64,000 nt of DNA from Tubiluchus corallicola (Eukaryota; Priapulida; Priapulimorpha; Priapulimorphida; Tubiluchidae), in contig JAQGDQ010000208.1 of NCBI GenBank assembly GCA_030141605.1, positions 310,001-374,000 on the forward strand, written 5' to 3'. The stretch's first letter is position 1; each line of letters begins with the position of its first letter. Below, piece after piece: positions 10,668-23,014 of this stretch. The notes below the pieces were generated by a model. That model ran no database searches and was not told where the DNA came from. It was given only the letters and a program-made list of their open reading frames with translations. The position numbers were made by a program, and so were the translations under genes.

Positions 10668-12107
10668 CTATAACAATTTCCAATAAACTTTGTACAAAAT
10701 ATTACATTGTTCTGAAATGTGCAACACATGATTTCATAACAGTAAAAGACATGTATTGGTATCTTCTATCTAGCAGGTAAATCGGAATTCATTTGATTAA
10801 CAGAAAAACGCAAAATCTATACAAATTAATGCCAGAAATTTTTTGAGAATGGATAAACAGAAAATGTACTCATTTTATTACTCTATTAAAAATAATTGTT
10901 TCTCTACAGAATTAGGAAAGTATTAAAGTGATACATGATCATAAATAATTATTATCCTAATAACTGAAAAATATGCAAGTTTCTGGTAATACAATGAATA
11001 TAGTAACGTTCAATTATTTACAACATAATACATTATATAAAACATAACGCAAAACATGATTTATTTAATAAAATATGCAACATTACCTTTACGCAAAAAT
11101 ACTAGTTCTTTATATGGTGAGATTCCGTGCACTATGATATGCTAGCAAAAATAAGTTTCTGTCACTGAGAACTCGATGATGGGTAAGTGGCAAAACCGTG
11201 ACGCTCTGCTGATAAAAAAACCGCCACAAAAAGCAGAAATTACAAAAGAAAATTTCATCAGTTTTATAATGAACACATGCAGAGTTTGAGCAAATCACTA
11301 CACTACTTATCCAATCTGCAAGAAATTAGATTGCAGAAAAATGACAAAATAAAAACATACAATTGCAGCTCCTTGGCAAGTAGATTATAGTTGGCATGGT
11401 TAACTGATGTCATACTGACTTTCTATCCGCAGCAATGAATATACCTCTTTCCAAAATACAGTTTACTATTTAATATCATATTCTGCTGTAAGGTCCAACT
11501 ATATTTTAATTTTTAAAAGTAGTTATGTCTTACAATTACTGACCGTGATTTACACATTATTATCAACAGAATTACGTTGATATGTTATGTAGCACCATCC
11601 GAAGCAAGGCACGAACATTAACGGACGGTACAAAAAATTGATATAGCAATATTAACATGGCCTAACAGAGGTCAAATGCATTTACAAAATATATAAGCAT
11701 TATTTTATTACTGTACAATGATACAGTTTTACTACTTCGTAGATTTTCTTTGTAACAGATTTGGAGTAAAACTTTAGTCCAGTCCTCCGGATTAAGTACT
11801 GTAGTTTTATTGGCTATCGTTGCAGCCTCCAATGGAGCAAACTGTTCGCGACTTCGAGCTTTATGAAACTTATCACGATATGCCTGCATATCACAGAAGG
11901 CCTTCAAACAATTGTGGCCATCCTTCCTATGGTCAAAATCGTCACTTCACTATCATTCGGTGACGGTTTTCCAGGTCATTACTGTCACTGCCATCACTCA
12001 GTCTATTTTTAGGTCGTATTTTGATGGCTGTAGTACTGTGAAACTATGGCCGCAAAGTGAAATTGACATCACAATGAATGGCAACAGTCACAGCCTGTTC
12101 ACAGGTA
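10668..12107 (-). other. ETS1: Probable long 3' UTR of ETS1
   Basis: Follows the ETS1 stop directly with no splice signal needed. No protein-like frame on either strand that I can support. The frames at 11,110-11,298, 11,662-11,907 and 11,912-12,238 lack any family likeness, and the last is antisense to the ETS exon. Confidence 0.45.
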
Positions 12108-12258
12108 TCAGTCACTGTCTTTTGGCTCAGGTTTTAGATCGACCATTCGATGCAGCTCTTCTGGAGAGTATCCTAGAAGGCTTTGCAAATCACAGACGAA
12201 CCTGTAGACGTACCGCTTCCCAGCCGTCTTGTGAATGATATTCTTATCATAATAATAT
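12108..12258 (-). CDS. ETS1: ETS1 last coding exon (ETS domain second half, stop)
   Basis: Acceptor TTTTTGTAG, then [20 protein letters not shown], then [16 protein letters not shown] and a short acidic tail ending in TGA (12,108-12,110). It starts by completing the Arg codon of GLR (phase 2). It contains the last part of recognition helix 3 and the final beta strands. The tail holds LKPE, a third SUMO-type motif (K511). Confidence 0.96.
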
Positions 12259-15200
12259 CTACAAAAAGCAAAGAAAAAGTGTAAGAAGAAGCAAATTTAA
12301 AGAACATGGAGAAGCATGTGTGAATCTGCCTTGGGCACAAATGCAGGGCTTTGTAAATTAAAAAACCAAGTTCTATTTTACTGCTATTCTAAACTTCAAA
12401 TATCATCTTGCAAAGCATAACAAATACCAGCAATATGAGCTTAAGGCAGACAACGAAAATAGCCTATTAGTCTATATTGCTCAAACTTCGATTGTCATTA
12501 GGACATAGATGCATACAAAAATCTGCAACTAAAAAGACACGTATATACACAACAAAGAAGTAGGTTATTAATAAGTCAGGTACAAATTCTGAGCAAACGA
12601 ATGTCTCGAAATTTTTTTAAGGTTTTCTAATGTTGAAAGACAGTGAAATATGAGTAACAATTTTTATATTTACATGAAATTTATTTATAAAAAGCACATA
12701 CAGTAAAAATAACACGATATAACTTTTACCAACTTACCTAAGGCCACGTGACAATTTTTCATAGTTCATTTTTGGCTTATTTTTGCGTATGCCCCATCGT
12801 CGGGCAACTTCATCAGGATCTGATAACTTGAATTCCCAGCCATCGCCCGTCCAAGAAATGAAGTTTTGGCAGCTCTGATCAGTTAGAAGTTCTAGTAGGA
12901 ATTGCCACAGTTGAATTGGACCGCTACCTGTTTGTGGGAGAGTAAAGCAAACATCTTTAGAAAATGGCCTTTGAAAGGCCTGTTCCTAATCAATCTTTAG
13001 AAAATCTAATACTGCAACTTTGAACATCATGGACAATTAATTACCGTATTTTCCCGTGTATAAGAGACCCCTTCAATTTTTAGGCAAAAATTCTGGAAAA
13101 AAGTTTTTTCAGACGGACATTTTTAGAGGGTAGAGTACAACTTTTTTCAACTCAGTGCGGTACTGAAAACAAAATAAAACCAGTTAATGTGTTGTAGAAA
13201 AAGAGTACTGGTATATATTAAAGTGCGTACCTGCAAACCTGTAACAGGAAAAGAGAAAACGAGGAGATAATGCCTGTGTCACGATGCTTGTATTGCTTAC
13301 AACCGCTTCATAGTCGAACGCGACACGCAAAACAGTTGTAGAGCACTTATTTCTTTAAAATCATTAGTGTCACAATTTATGCATCTTATTGAAAAGACTT
13401 ACTCCCATGTATAAGAGACCCCCTATTTTTAAAGTGAAAATTCTGAGCAAAAAAGGGTCTCTTATACACGGGAAAATACGGTAGTTTACCAAAAATATGC
13501 AGTATTAGATCATAATTATGGCAAGGATCAGCTAAGTAGCTACTAAGTTACTAGCTTATTTTTTATCCAAGTTGCTACTTAGCTGTTAGTAAAAAACAAA
13601 ATTATTTCATAAGCAGTTTACACAGTTCAAGATTTATATTAGCAAGTAGGAAAAAGATTCCCTACAAGCTAAAACATTCAGAAGGTGATACAAAACTAAT
13701 AATGACAAAATTATACAGTAATGTCAATTCGTCATGTACACTAATTCACTGAGCTTATGAAAATAACAACTTACAAAAAATTACTGCAAACTCACCGGAA
13801 TATCCCGCTAGTGTCGCTGCCTGAATGACCGGTTTTGGATCACCAATGATGCCGGTGTTGTTGTTCAGCATGTCCCGTAATGGAGGATAGCCTCCGGGCC
13901 GATGCATACCTAAGCCATCCTGACACGGCCAGCCGTCGTTCAATGATGACGGCACTGTTTGGAATGGAGGTTCGTATGGATGCTGGAATCGACTCTGGTG
14001 GTGGTCCACCATGTGCTGTGGATCACAAGTGCCTGAAATACCGGAAGCGGTTAAGTTTCTGGTCCACAGAGACAGAACGTGTGAAAACGGGGAAAGCTTA
14101 CCGACAGTTGATTCTGCAAATTTGGAACATCTGTTATCAATGTAGGAACTTGTCCAACAACAATTTTTATTTACAAATAAAACAAAGAAGTTACAGAAAG
14201 ACGGAATTGAATTTGCTAGTCCAAAACACGAATGGTGGCCAAGAAGTGAATAACCTTTTACAAACTAGATAGGTATTGCCAAAACAGTAGTTCACTAAAA
14301 AGTGCATAAAACACTCTAAAGACATTCTGCAAAAGCATATTGTAAGATCTTCATAATACACAGCAATAGCTTAGCTTATTGTGTTAATTCGACAATATTC
14401 AGATGTTCATTTGACAATACTCGTTGAAATTACATATTGAATGTGATTGAAGATCCTGCATAACAGCTAAAAACGAAATCACTGTCAAATACATAAAGTC
14501 TTACCACCGTAAGCTGGCGGTCGATGGTAACTAGGAGGTCTGTACTTTTGTTCCTGTTGCATCGTGTGATTCATTTGGCAGTAAAAGTCTGATGTTGGAC
14601 TTCCGTCCATGTACCCATGAGGTGGCTGTGATCCTTCTAGGCCATGATATTCATTGTTGTCGTCATACCCTGGCATTGCCATCCCCAGCATTTCCTCCGA
14701 GTTGATTGCATTCAATGTGGGGACCTCCGATATGTGATAAGAGTCTGGAATAGCAATTAATTATTAGCATTACCCGGAAGTAAGGCATTTATAATTATAA
14801 ATCTGGCTCGTTTGCATTTTAAAAAATTGCAACATAATACATTCTCACGAGTCTAGTTGCGATCATACGCCCACAATGAAATTTTTAACTAGTTTTGCAA
14901 AAATGCAAATTATTTCTTAAAGAGAGCATTAGAAACAAAGAATAAACCTATAAATAAAAGCTTAACACAAAATTTTGACTTAATGTCTTACTTTCAAATA
15001 TTCCAAATGCAGATCAAACAAAATGAAGAATTAGTCAGATGATGATGGAACAAACCCACAATTAATTAAATGTTGATATAAAACTTAAAACAGAAAATGT
15101 GAAAAAGTTGGTATTTCAACCAGGGATTTTCTGTTTACAAGGCAGATGCCTTTGACCATACCAAAATTGAATTAAAAGTGGGCTTGTCCATCATTAATAA

Positions 15201-17198
15201 TAATCGTAACATTAAAATATAACAATGAATTAGTGAATTATTTGCAAGTTGGAAACTAACACTCAGAAGCAGTGGCCTACTGGTTGTGGCTGGACCACTC
15301 TAAAATAAAATACTTGACTGGCACAGCTATTAATATTAAGAACTGTTATGAGAACTGCAAATATTTGAATGACACTTGATCTCTTTTGTTGAATTAATGC
15401 ATATCTTTATAATACATTAATGACGCGTTTTTGTATTATAACAGTAAAACAGTACTACACTAGACACATGAAGAAATTGAATATCTCGATAATCAATAAT
15501 TAGAATAGAACAGCTTAAATGTAATAATTAACAATCTCACAATAAAGAAAAAAAATTGATATGCACTTTTAGTACTTATCTTCAGATAGAAAAGGAAGCG
15601 TGCAAAAAACATTGATTTTTCTTTAAATCATAACGAAAAGCAGTTACTATTAAATTGAAGCTTTTGTTTAGTTTGCTAAAATGCTACCCTTCTGTTAATT
15701 AAACAGGCAGACTTTCTATTAATTTATAAGCACCAGAGAACACCACTTACTTTCAGGTAAATACGGAAGATGATGATTAGGTATGGATGACGATGTTGGG
15801 GGTAACCTATGATGATTCTCCGGATGTTGTGAATTGTCTTGTTGGCTTGGAGGCTGTTGGAAGAACTCGTTAAACTCGGGACCGTAGACCGACGACTCGT
15901 AAAAATTTGATGGCACATTTTCTAATGATGCCCTCTCCTTTTCTGTCTCAGAATAGGTGGAGTAATAATCTGCAAAAAAGTAACCCAGTATTTTAGAAGT
16001 CGGCAGCTAAATCTGAGGAAAATGTATTAAAATTTCCCATAATGACAAATTCATAATCAGCTATTTTCATAACGACAAATTAGAAAAAACAGAGATTACA
16101 TATTCGCAAATTGTACAATGAAGTAGACAATACATAAAAAAAATACACATGCAGAGTGACGACTTTGCTTGAGTACTAGTTAGTTATAGTGATTTTCTTC
16201 ACCGACTATACAAAATTAGGAAAAAAAATTAACAGAAATCGATAATAATTTGCATACTATGAAAGAGTTTGTTTACACCAAACAAATCAAACTGGTGGTT
16301 AAATTTAAATCTGAACAGCATGCTCGCCATCACAACACAGACACTACTCAAAAAGTGATACGTTTGCTCCTCAAGTGAATCTCTTCTGGCTGAAGAGGCA
16401 GCATTGGGCAAAATTAGCTGACAAAAATGCAGCCGAAACTGTGAAGATTTGTTTATCCACCTGTTGTCATGGATATTTCAAATTTACAAGGATGCTGCAT
16501 AATATTTGGAAAGCTATCTATCATTAATAAGAGCAGCATGGTGCTTAGCACTTGTAATTGACTGTGCATGGTAATTGGTTCCTTGGATCGTGTATATATC
16601 AATGACGGCCCAGAAAAGAAGGTTATAGATTTCAATGCATGCAGTGCTGATGAGAGAACTATGCAAAAAGCTGGCACTACACAAAACTGCAAGCAGATAG
16701 GATAGTTACAGATATAACAAACCACCAGCCCAGATCTGATCACAGTCACCAAATATCTTAAAAATGTATATAAGATGGTGTTTTGCTGGCGATTCGTGAA
16801 TACAAGTAAGGCCATATTCACAATTCAAACTGAATGTCAAGGTTCAAGTAACAACTAACTGGCAGGGTCTTCCTGTCAGGTTAGGTGACCCTTCCTGTCA
16901 GGTTAGGTGAAATTAAACAAGATCCCACCAATCTTCAAGGCCACAGTTGAAGTCACCCTGAAAAAATCAATGTCAAAGCTGATTTTGTCATTGTAGTCCT
17001 TCCCTCACTAGTGCCATGTTTGATCAATTTGACCCCAGTGATCATTCAGATGTAATGCAAAATGTTTGTTATCCAAACCTACCGTCACTCAAGGTTAACA
17101 CCAAGGTCAAATGCATCTCAGTGACTTCAACCCTGCCAGTCATGTGGTATGCACAATGTGTCAGTGACCTTACACCCTGCTAGTAATTCTTTGCTATA

Positions 17199-17230
<32 letters not shown>

Positions 17231-20200
17231 CAATCTCAAAAAAGTTCATTCTCACCTCTCTGAAGCATTTCCAGATGTTCAAGAAGGATGTCGCCTACAA
17301 ATGGTGGCATGCGACTTAGGAATGCCTCCTTGTGTATGCTACAGAGGATGCTGCCCCGCATGGCAAAAGCGGACGGATTGATGCCCTCCAATGAAAACTC
17401 TCGTATAGCCCATTGTAGCCACTGCTGAACTTGTAATTCGCTCCATTGACGGGGATCTGAAATATAATGTTATTTTAGCAGGGAAGGGAAACAAATAATT
17501 TATTAATAAAATGTTCTATTTAACAACATTAATAATCCAGTAAATAATTACACTAAAGTAGTAATAAATTAGTCAGTCTGAAAAATTTTACTTTTACACT
17601 ATGACTTGACCCGAAGACTTTCTGTGTTCTTGGCAGCAATGCAAACGAATTATTTTATTTGTTCAAATGGACAAGGTGCAGTTTAAAATGCTGAAATTTT
17701 TCATAATGAAATTAGTTTAACTCTCACGCTAAACATTGAAAATCTAATTTTTTAATGCCTTGAAGTACTGAATTTTTTTGTATTTCTATCAACGGGTAAA
17801 CGTATGCCATGAATTCTGATTGTTAGTAGTAAAAAAGTGATGAAACTGTGATTTGCTAAGGATCCCTGCCTCGGTAAAGTCGTCAAAATAAAAAAATAAC
17901 GTAATAACGGGGGGGGGTGTATATTGCACAACTTTCGCCAAATGCACATAATAGTAAGGAGCAGTCATTACTAACTTTGGTTTCTGTTCTGTGTAATACG
18001 AGTACTTGCCAGAACTCGGCATTTAAACAGGACACACATTTAGTATTGTCCTTTTATCAAGCCTGTCATATCTGCGCTTCTGCCCTGAAACAGTTAAGGT
18101 CCGTTCACATTTATCAGACATCAGCAATAATTGAGCCAATATGAGTGAAATTACTTGTATATATTTTCACAAACACGACAGAATGCACGCAAGCTGTTTT
18201 TACCGCTTACTGTCCGCTCGTATACGATTTGTCTGACGAAGACTAATCACCAATGAGCTGCGTAAATGTGAACGAGGGAAAGGAGACCGTTCAAGTTTTT
18301 TTTTATTCGAGACCCTTTCTTAGGCTTCATAAACTAATATATTTCAGTAAGAAGCCGCTAAAGAATGCGTTTCTGCTGAAGCGCAAGCTTATACCCAATT
18401 TTAGTATTGAAGCCTTCTTGGGGTCTCAAAAAGTGTAGTTTCACATAAAATAGCAAATAAATATAAAATGAAAAGATAAAATACAAACAAAAGAGCCCGA
18501 AGTTTGTATTCAATTATTTATTTACGTGCATTTTTAACTTACCATTCACTACAGAAAACCCTTAAAGCAGCAGAAATAAAAAATAAATTTTCATTAACTT
18601 ACGCAGTTACACTTACAGGTTGGAAGCACCTATGTTTTTCACCTCTTAGCAATACATTATCACGTAATTTTAATTTTAGAGCCAAAATGTTTGTTTTATA
18701 ATTTTTGCGCATGTAGATGCATATAAGAGCTAAAAAGCTAAAAGCTAATTTGTATGCGCTACTAATTAACAACAGGAATTAATGTTGCTTAATTACTTTT
18801 GACGTATAAGCCGATTGTCGGTGGCATTTCTAGAAGATTTTGGTTCTTGGACATAATAAGCTTAACTTGAGCAGAATTTAATTAACTCAATATCTCATTT
18901 TTCTATTCGCTAAACAAAGCATTTACAACACGACAAACTTGGGAATTTCACAGCCTTGACATTTCTGTTGGTTTAGAAATTAAAAAAAAAATTATTCCTA
19001 GTTTAAATAAAGCTATAGCAATGAATTAGATATAAGGAACAACATAAAGATTATACAACTATAGGTTACAAACGTGCTTAGCTGGAATTAGAAAAAAATA
19101 TTCTATTACACAAGCATTAAAAGCGAACAAGTTCGAATCTGTCTTTTGTTTTTTTGTGTGCATTTTTACCATTACTAATTGTTTCTCAGGCTATTTACAT
19201 TATTTGGTTTTAATCAGTAACCACGTAAGAGTACCACTATTACTGTAACAATTTAATACTAAAATACCACTGTTTCTGAAACAGTTACTGATCAGACATT
19301 CATTATACTTTTGGAATTCGTGCGTTGGAGCTTTAGTACAATAAGAAAATTTGGAAATTTCTTTTTGCAACTATTATCAATAACATTAGCTGCTAATTTA
19401 ATGAAATAGGTATCAGTGCTATTGCAGTATAGCACAACAAGGTCCTGTAAAACTGTATGATTGCAGGAAAAATCAATACAATTACGTTAACACTTAAAAC
19501 TAACCATTGACCACCAGAATATAAAAATCACATTGCTAAGGATAATTTATACGTTTTTGTATTTATGCTAATCATGCTGCAGGATTAATGGAACAAAAAT
19601 ATTATAATTAACGCTTTTCTGATTTTCCCATAATATCGTCAGACGAGCAAAAATGAAAAGAAACAAAACAACACGATAAAATTTTATAAACGTGACACAT
19701 GGCAGTGCACGTTAACAGAACAAATTCCTGGCTATAAGTTACGATACTAAATGCAATTAAGTTTCACCTTTTGGAATGTTGAGACGATCTCTTTCCTTGT
19801 CAAAACTAGCAAAGCTAGCAGTAAGAGCCTGAGACATCTTCTGATTGGTCCCAGGCGTGAGAGGTGGAACCTGGCTAGGCAGATCTGCAAGAAATAGAGA
19901 CAGTTTAGGACTCGAACTAACAACCGTCTCGACTCTTAAGACAAGTCAACATTCATTATTCAATAATTAAAAGTCTCATAAAAGACCTAAAAATTCTAAA
20001 ATTTTGAGGAAATCTCGTAAAATGTATCCATGGGTTTACAGTTTGCACAAACATCGGGCACACCAAGTTTTCATACTACACTAAAAAGTGATTTCTGAAA
20101 ACTCGCCAAATTCAAATTCAAAAATTCAATTTAAAAAATTATCAAATCTATTTTGTTTTAGAAAAAAAGAAAAACACGTAGCTTAAAGTATGCCAAAGGA

Positions 20201-22961
20201 CCTATACAGCCTTTTTATAGGCCATGAATTATTTAAATTTCCATGTCGTATTGTCAGGCGCAACTTTATTCAATATTACATACAAAACTTTCATAAACTT
20301 GTATTACTAAAAAACAAAACAAAATACATTATTTGCTGAAAAAAATAAGTTAGGTGTACAATACAAAGAGCAATAAGAGCAGCAAAATATATTAATATAT
20401 GCGTATACATACAGCAACATCTTATTTACAACAATGACGGCGAGTGGCGAACATCAGATAAAAAAATTATTTGAGCAACAAAAACTTACTGGATTTTGTA
20501 GTTGCACTGCTGTTATTTGAGTTCTGTACGATGACCATGCTACCCGAGTTTTTATCACTCATTAACAGCACTACTGGACTTATTTGCAGACGTGTATATG
20601 ATTCAAAATTCGTGTCAATAGAGCAGTATAATAACTTTTATTATTTACGTGTTAAATTCAATGTTTATTGCGCACTGCGGCTGAAAATGTGTGTATATTC
20701 ACCAGAAAAGTAATCCAAAATGTCAAAAATAGGTTCATTAATGTATCTAGTAGCTCCAGCAAAAGTTTTTGTTACAAACGTGTCACATGATCACATGCAC
20801 AAGATTGGAATGAGACACACACCAACCTAGAAGTAAGATTGCTCCTGATTCAAAGATTAATTTTCATCAACACTTATTTCGTGACACGTGCTTGAAACTC
20901 GGGGAAGTTTTCCCAATCTTTCGGGAATAACTGTTCTTTGGGAACGTCAATGATACTATAAGATCGTCAGTTTTTCGCTTCGTAAAAGACGCGTTTATAC
21001 AATCCATGGCGGGACGCGTGTATGGCAGGTTATACGCGCGTGTCGAAACATTAACTTGTTTCTCACATCGCACAAGTTTCAATCGAGTTTACAAAATGGG
21101 ATCCCGCATTCAACTTACAATTTTTAAAAATAGGGCTCAATAAAAGTGAAGCACACACACGATTTCAGTCGTCACTAAAACTGTATTTTACTGTTAAATG
21201 AAATTTCCAGAAGTCAGAGCAGTATTAACTACGAGTAAGTTGCTCCATCACAAGAACACAAGTAAAAGAACTGCAGAAATTCGTATTATGTTAATTAATG
21301 TTGCACAAAATTATCCAGCTGCGATGTTAATAGCGTTCATATCATGCGCAACACAAACTACACACATCTCTCTCACACAACCACAAGCTCCTGCGCAAAT
21401 AACTCATGAATATAGATCACACTGATGACAATTTCAGAATCCCCGAATGCGTGCATGGGTGCGTGCTACTCTACACACATTAATTCGTATAGCGGTTCAC
21501 AATTTCACATCCTGTGTACATACATCAGTGGTCAACCAGCATCATATTGTTTCTGTGCATCCAGAGAAGGCTAGCATACGTGCCGATGACTTAAAAAATC
21601 GAGCGTAGTTCCTCTCCCTCACAGATGAGCAACATGGTATGACAATTGTCGCTTATCCATAAGTCCATTATACACATACTGATAGTGTGAAATTTCCTAA
21701 TCTGATTGAAAGGAATGAGTATTGAGATTTAGCAAATATGCGAAAGCCAAAAACCATAGGTAGTTAGAGTTTATCCTAAAATGTTATCTATTCTGTTCTA
21801 GTTTTATAAAAGCAAATAAACTCATATTTTACTTAACGTGTACAATTTTAAATGTTATCTTGCACAGAGAATAGACTTATGCATGCAATTGTTATTAAAT
21901 CTATATCAACGGTTACACTTCAGTTGGCATTTATCAATCAAACGCTTTACATTATATTAGTTGCAATTTTTAGGCTTAAGTGTAATGTATTTTCACTTTT
22001 CAGTAAGAAATTAAACCTACATTTAACTAAAATAATGCAGAAACCGAGCGTGCGCCTTGAAAATTTACAGCAGCGTTCTAAGTTCCATAAAATAATCGAA
22101 CAATTTTTTAACTGCCTAGCAACTACCACTTAAAGTAAAAATTTACATAACCCTTTGATTATCCTACTAGTTTAACCACATATAACAGGCGAAATTACGT
22201 TAAGAAATTATGTCACGTATTACCCCTATTGAATTACCATGCAGATCTTGCATTTTATGTATTAATAATAAACAAAAGAAAGGAATTCAACTTCAGTTGT
22301 AATGAAACAAAATACAGGTTTAACCTTAATTTATTTATTAGTTTTATTTTTCACAATTCTACTACAGGAACCCAGATAAGCACAGCCAAAAGAAGCTGAC
22401 AAAACTAATTAGTCAAAAACGTTTGGGAAAAGTCGGCGGAATCGATGCGTTTGTAAACTTTGCAAAATAAGTTTATACAAAATTATCAGATTTTAAGTGA
22501 TATTAGGAAACTGGTATCACATGCATGGGAGGATTAACAAAGGCAGAGAGAAATTAAGCATAGTTCCTGTGCGCAATTATTGGAAAAAACAGCGCAGAAC
22601 TGCACTAATATATTAAAACCTCATCAACCGCCGTTGTAATAATAATATGGAGCTACTGAAATGAGAAGTATGATTAGAAATAGTTTGTACTGATGGCTGC
22701 TAATTTAGTAATTCAATAGGAAATAATGTAACATATAATATAATAATATAACAACCTTATTTATATTACGTGCAGTACGTTTTCATTGAGCAAACAAAAA
22801 CGACATCAGCATATTGCTTAACGATTACAATAATTAAAATTTATAGACATGCACGAGCAATAAATGAAGGCCGCAGTATTATTAGATGTTGAAGCAGTTT
22901 TGAAGGCGAAAGGTTCCTGGTTCAAATCCAGGCTCTGTCCCAACGTTTTCACCTTTAACAC

Positions 22962-23014
<53 letters not shown>

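Larger units (their letters stand above)
15970..17255 (-). other. ETS1 intron with GGTCA-rich patch and TA microsatellite
   Basis: 1,286 bases. It carries the 22-bp tandem repeat at 16,869-16,910, a cluster of AGGTCA/TGACCT-like half-sites (about 16,840-17,170) and an alternating TA tract at 17,194-17,231 close to the donor. The frame at 16,453-16,821 has no recognisable content. Confidence 0.7.

Noticed and set aside
13880-14272. 130-residue + strand frame
   Set aside because: Antisense shadow of the ETS1 exon at 13,796-14,032; no domain and no splice support on the + strand.
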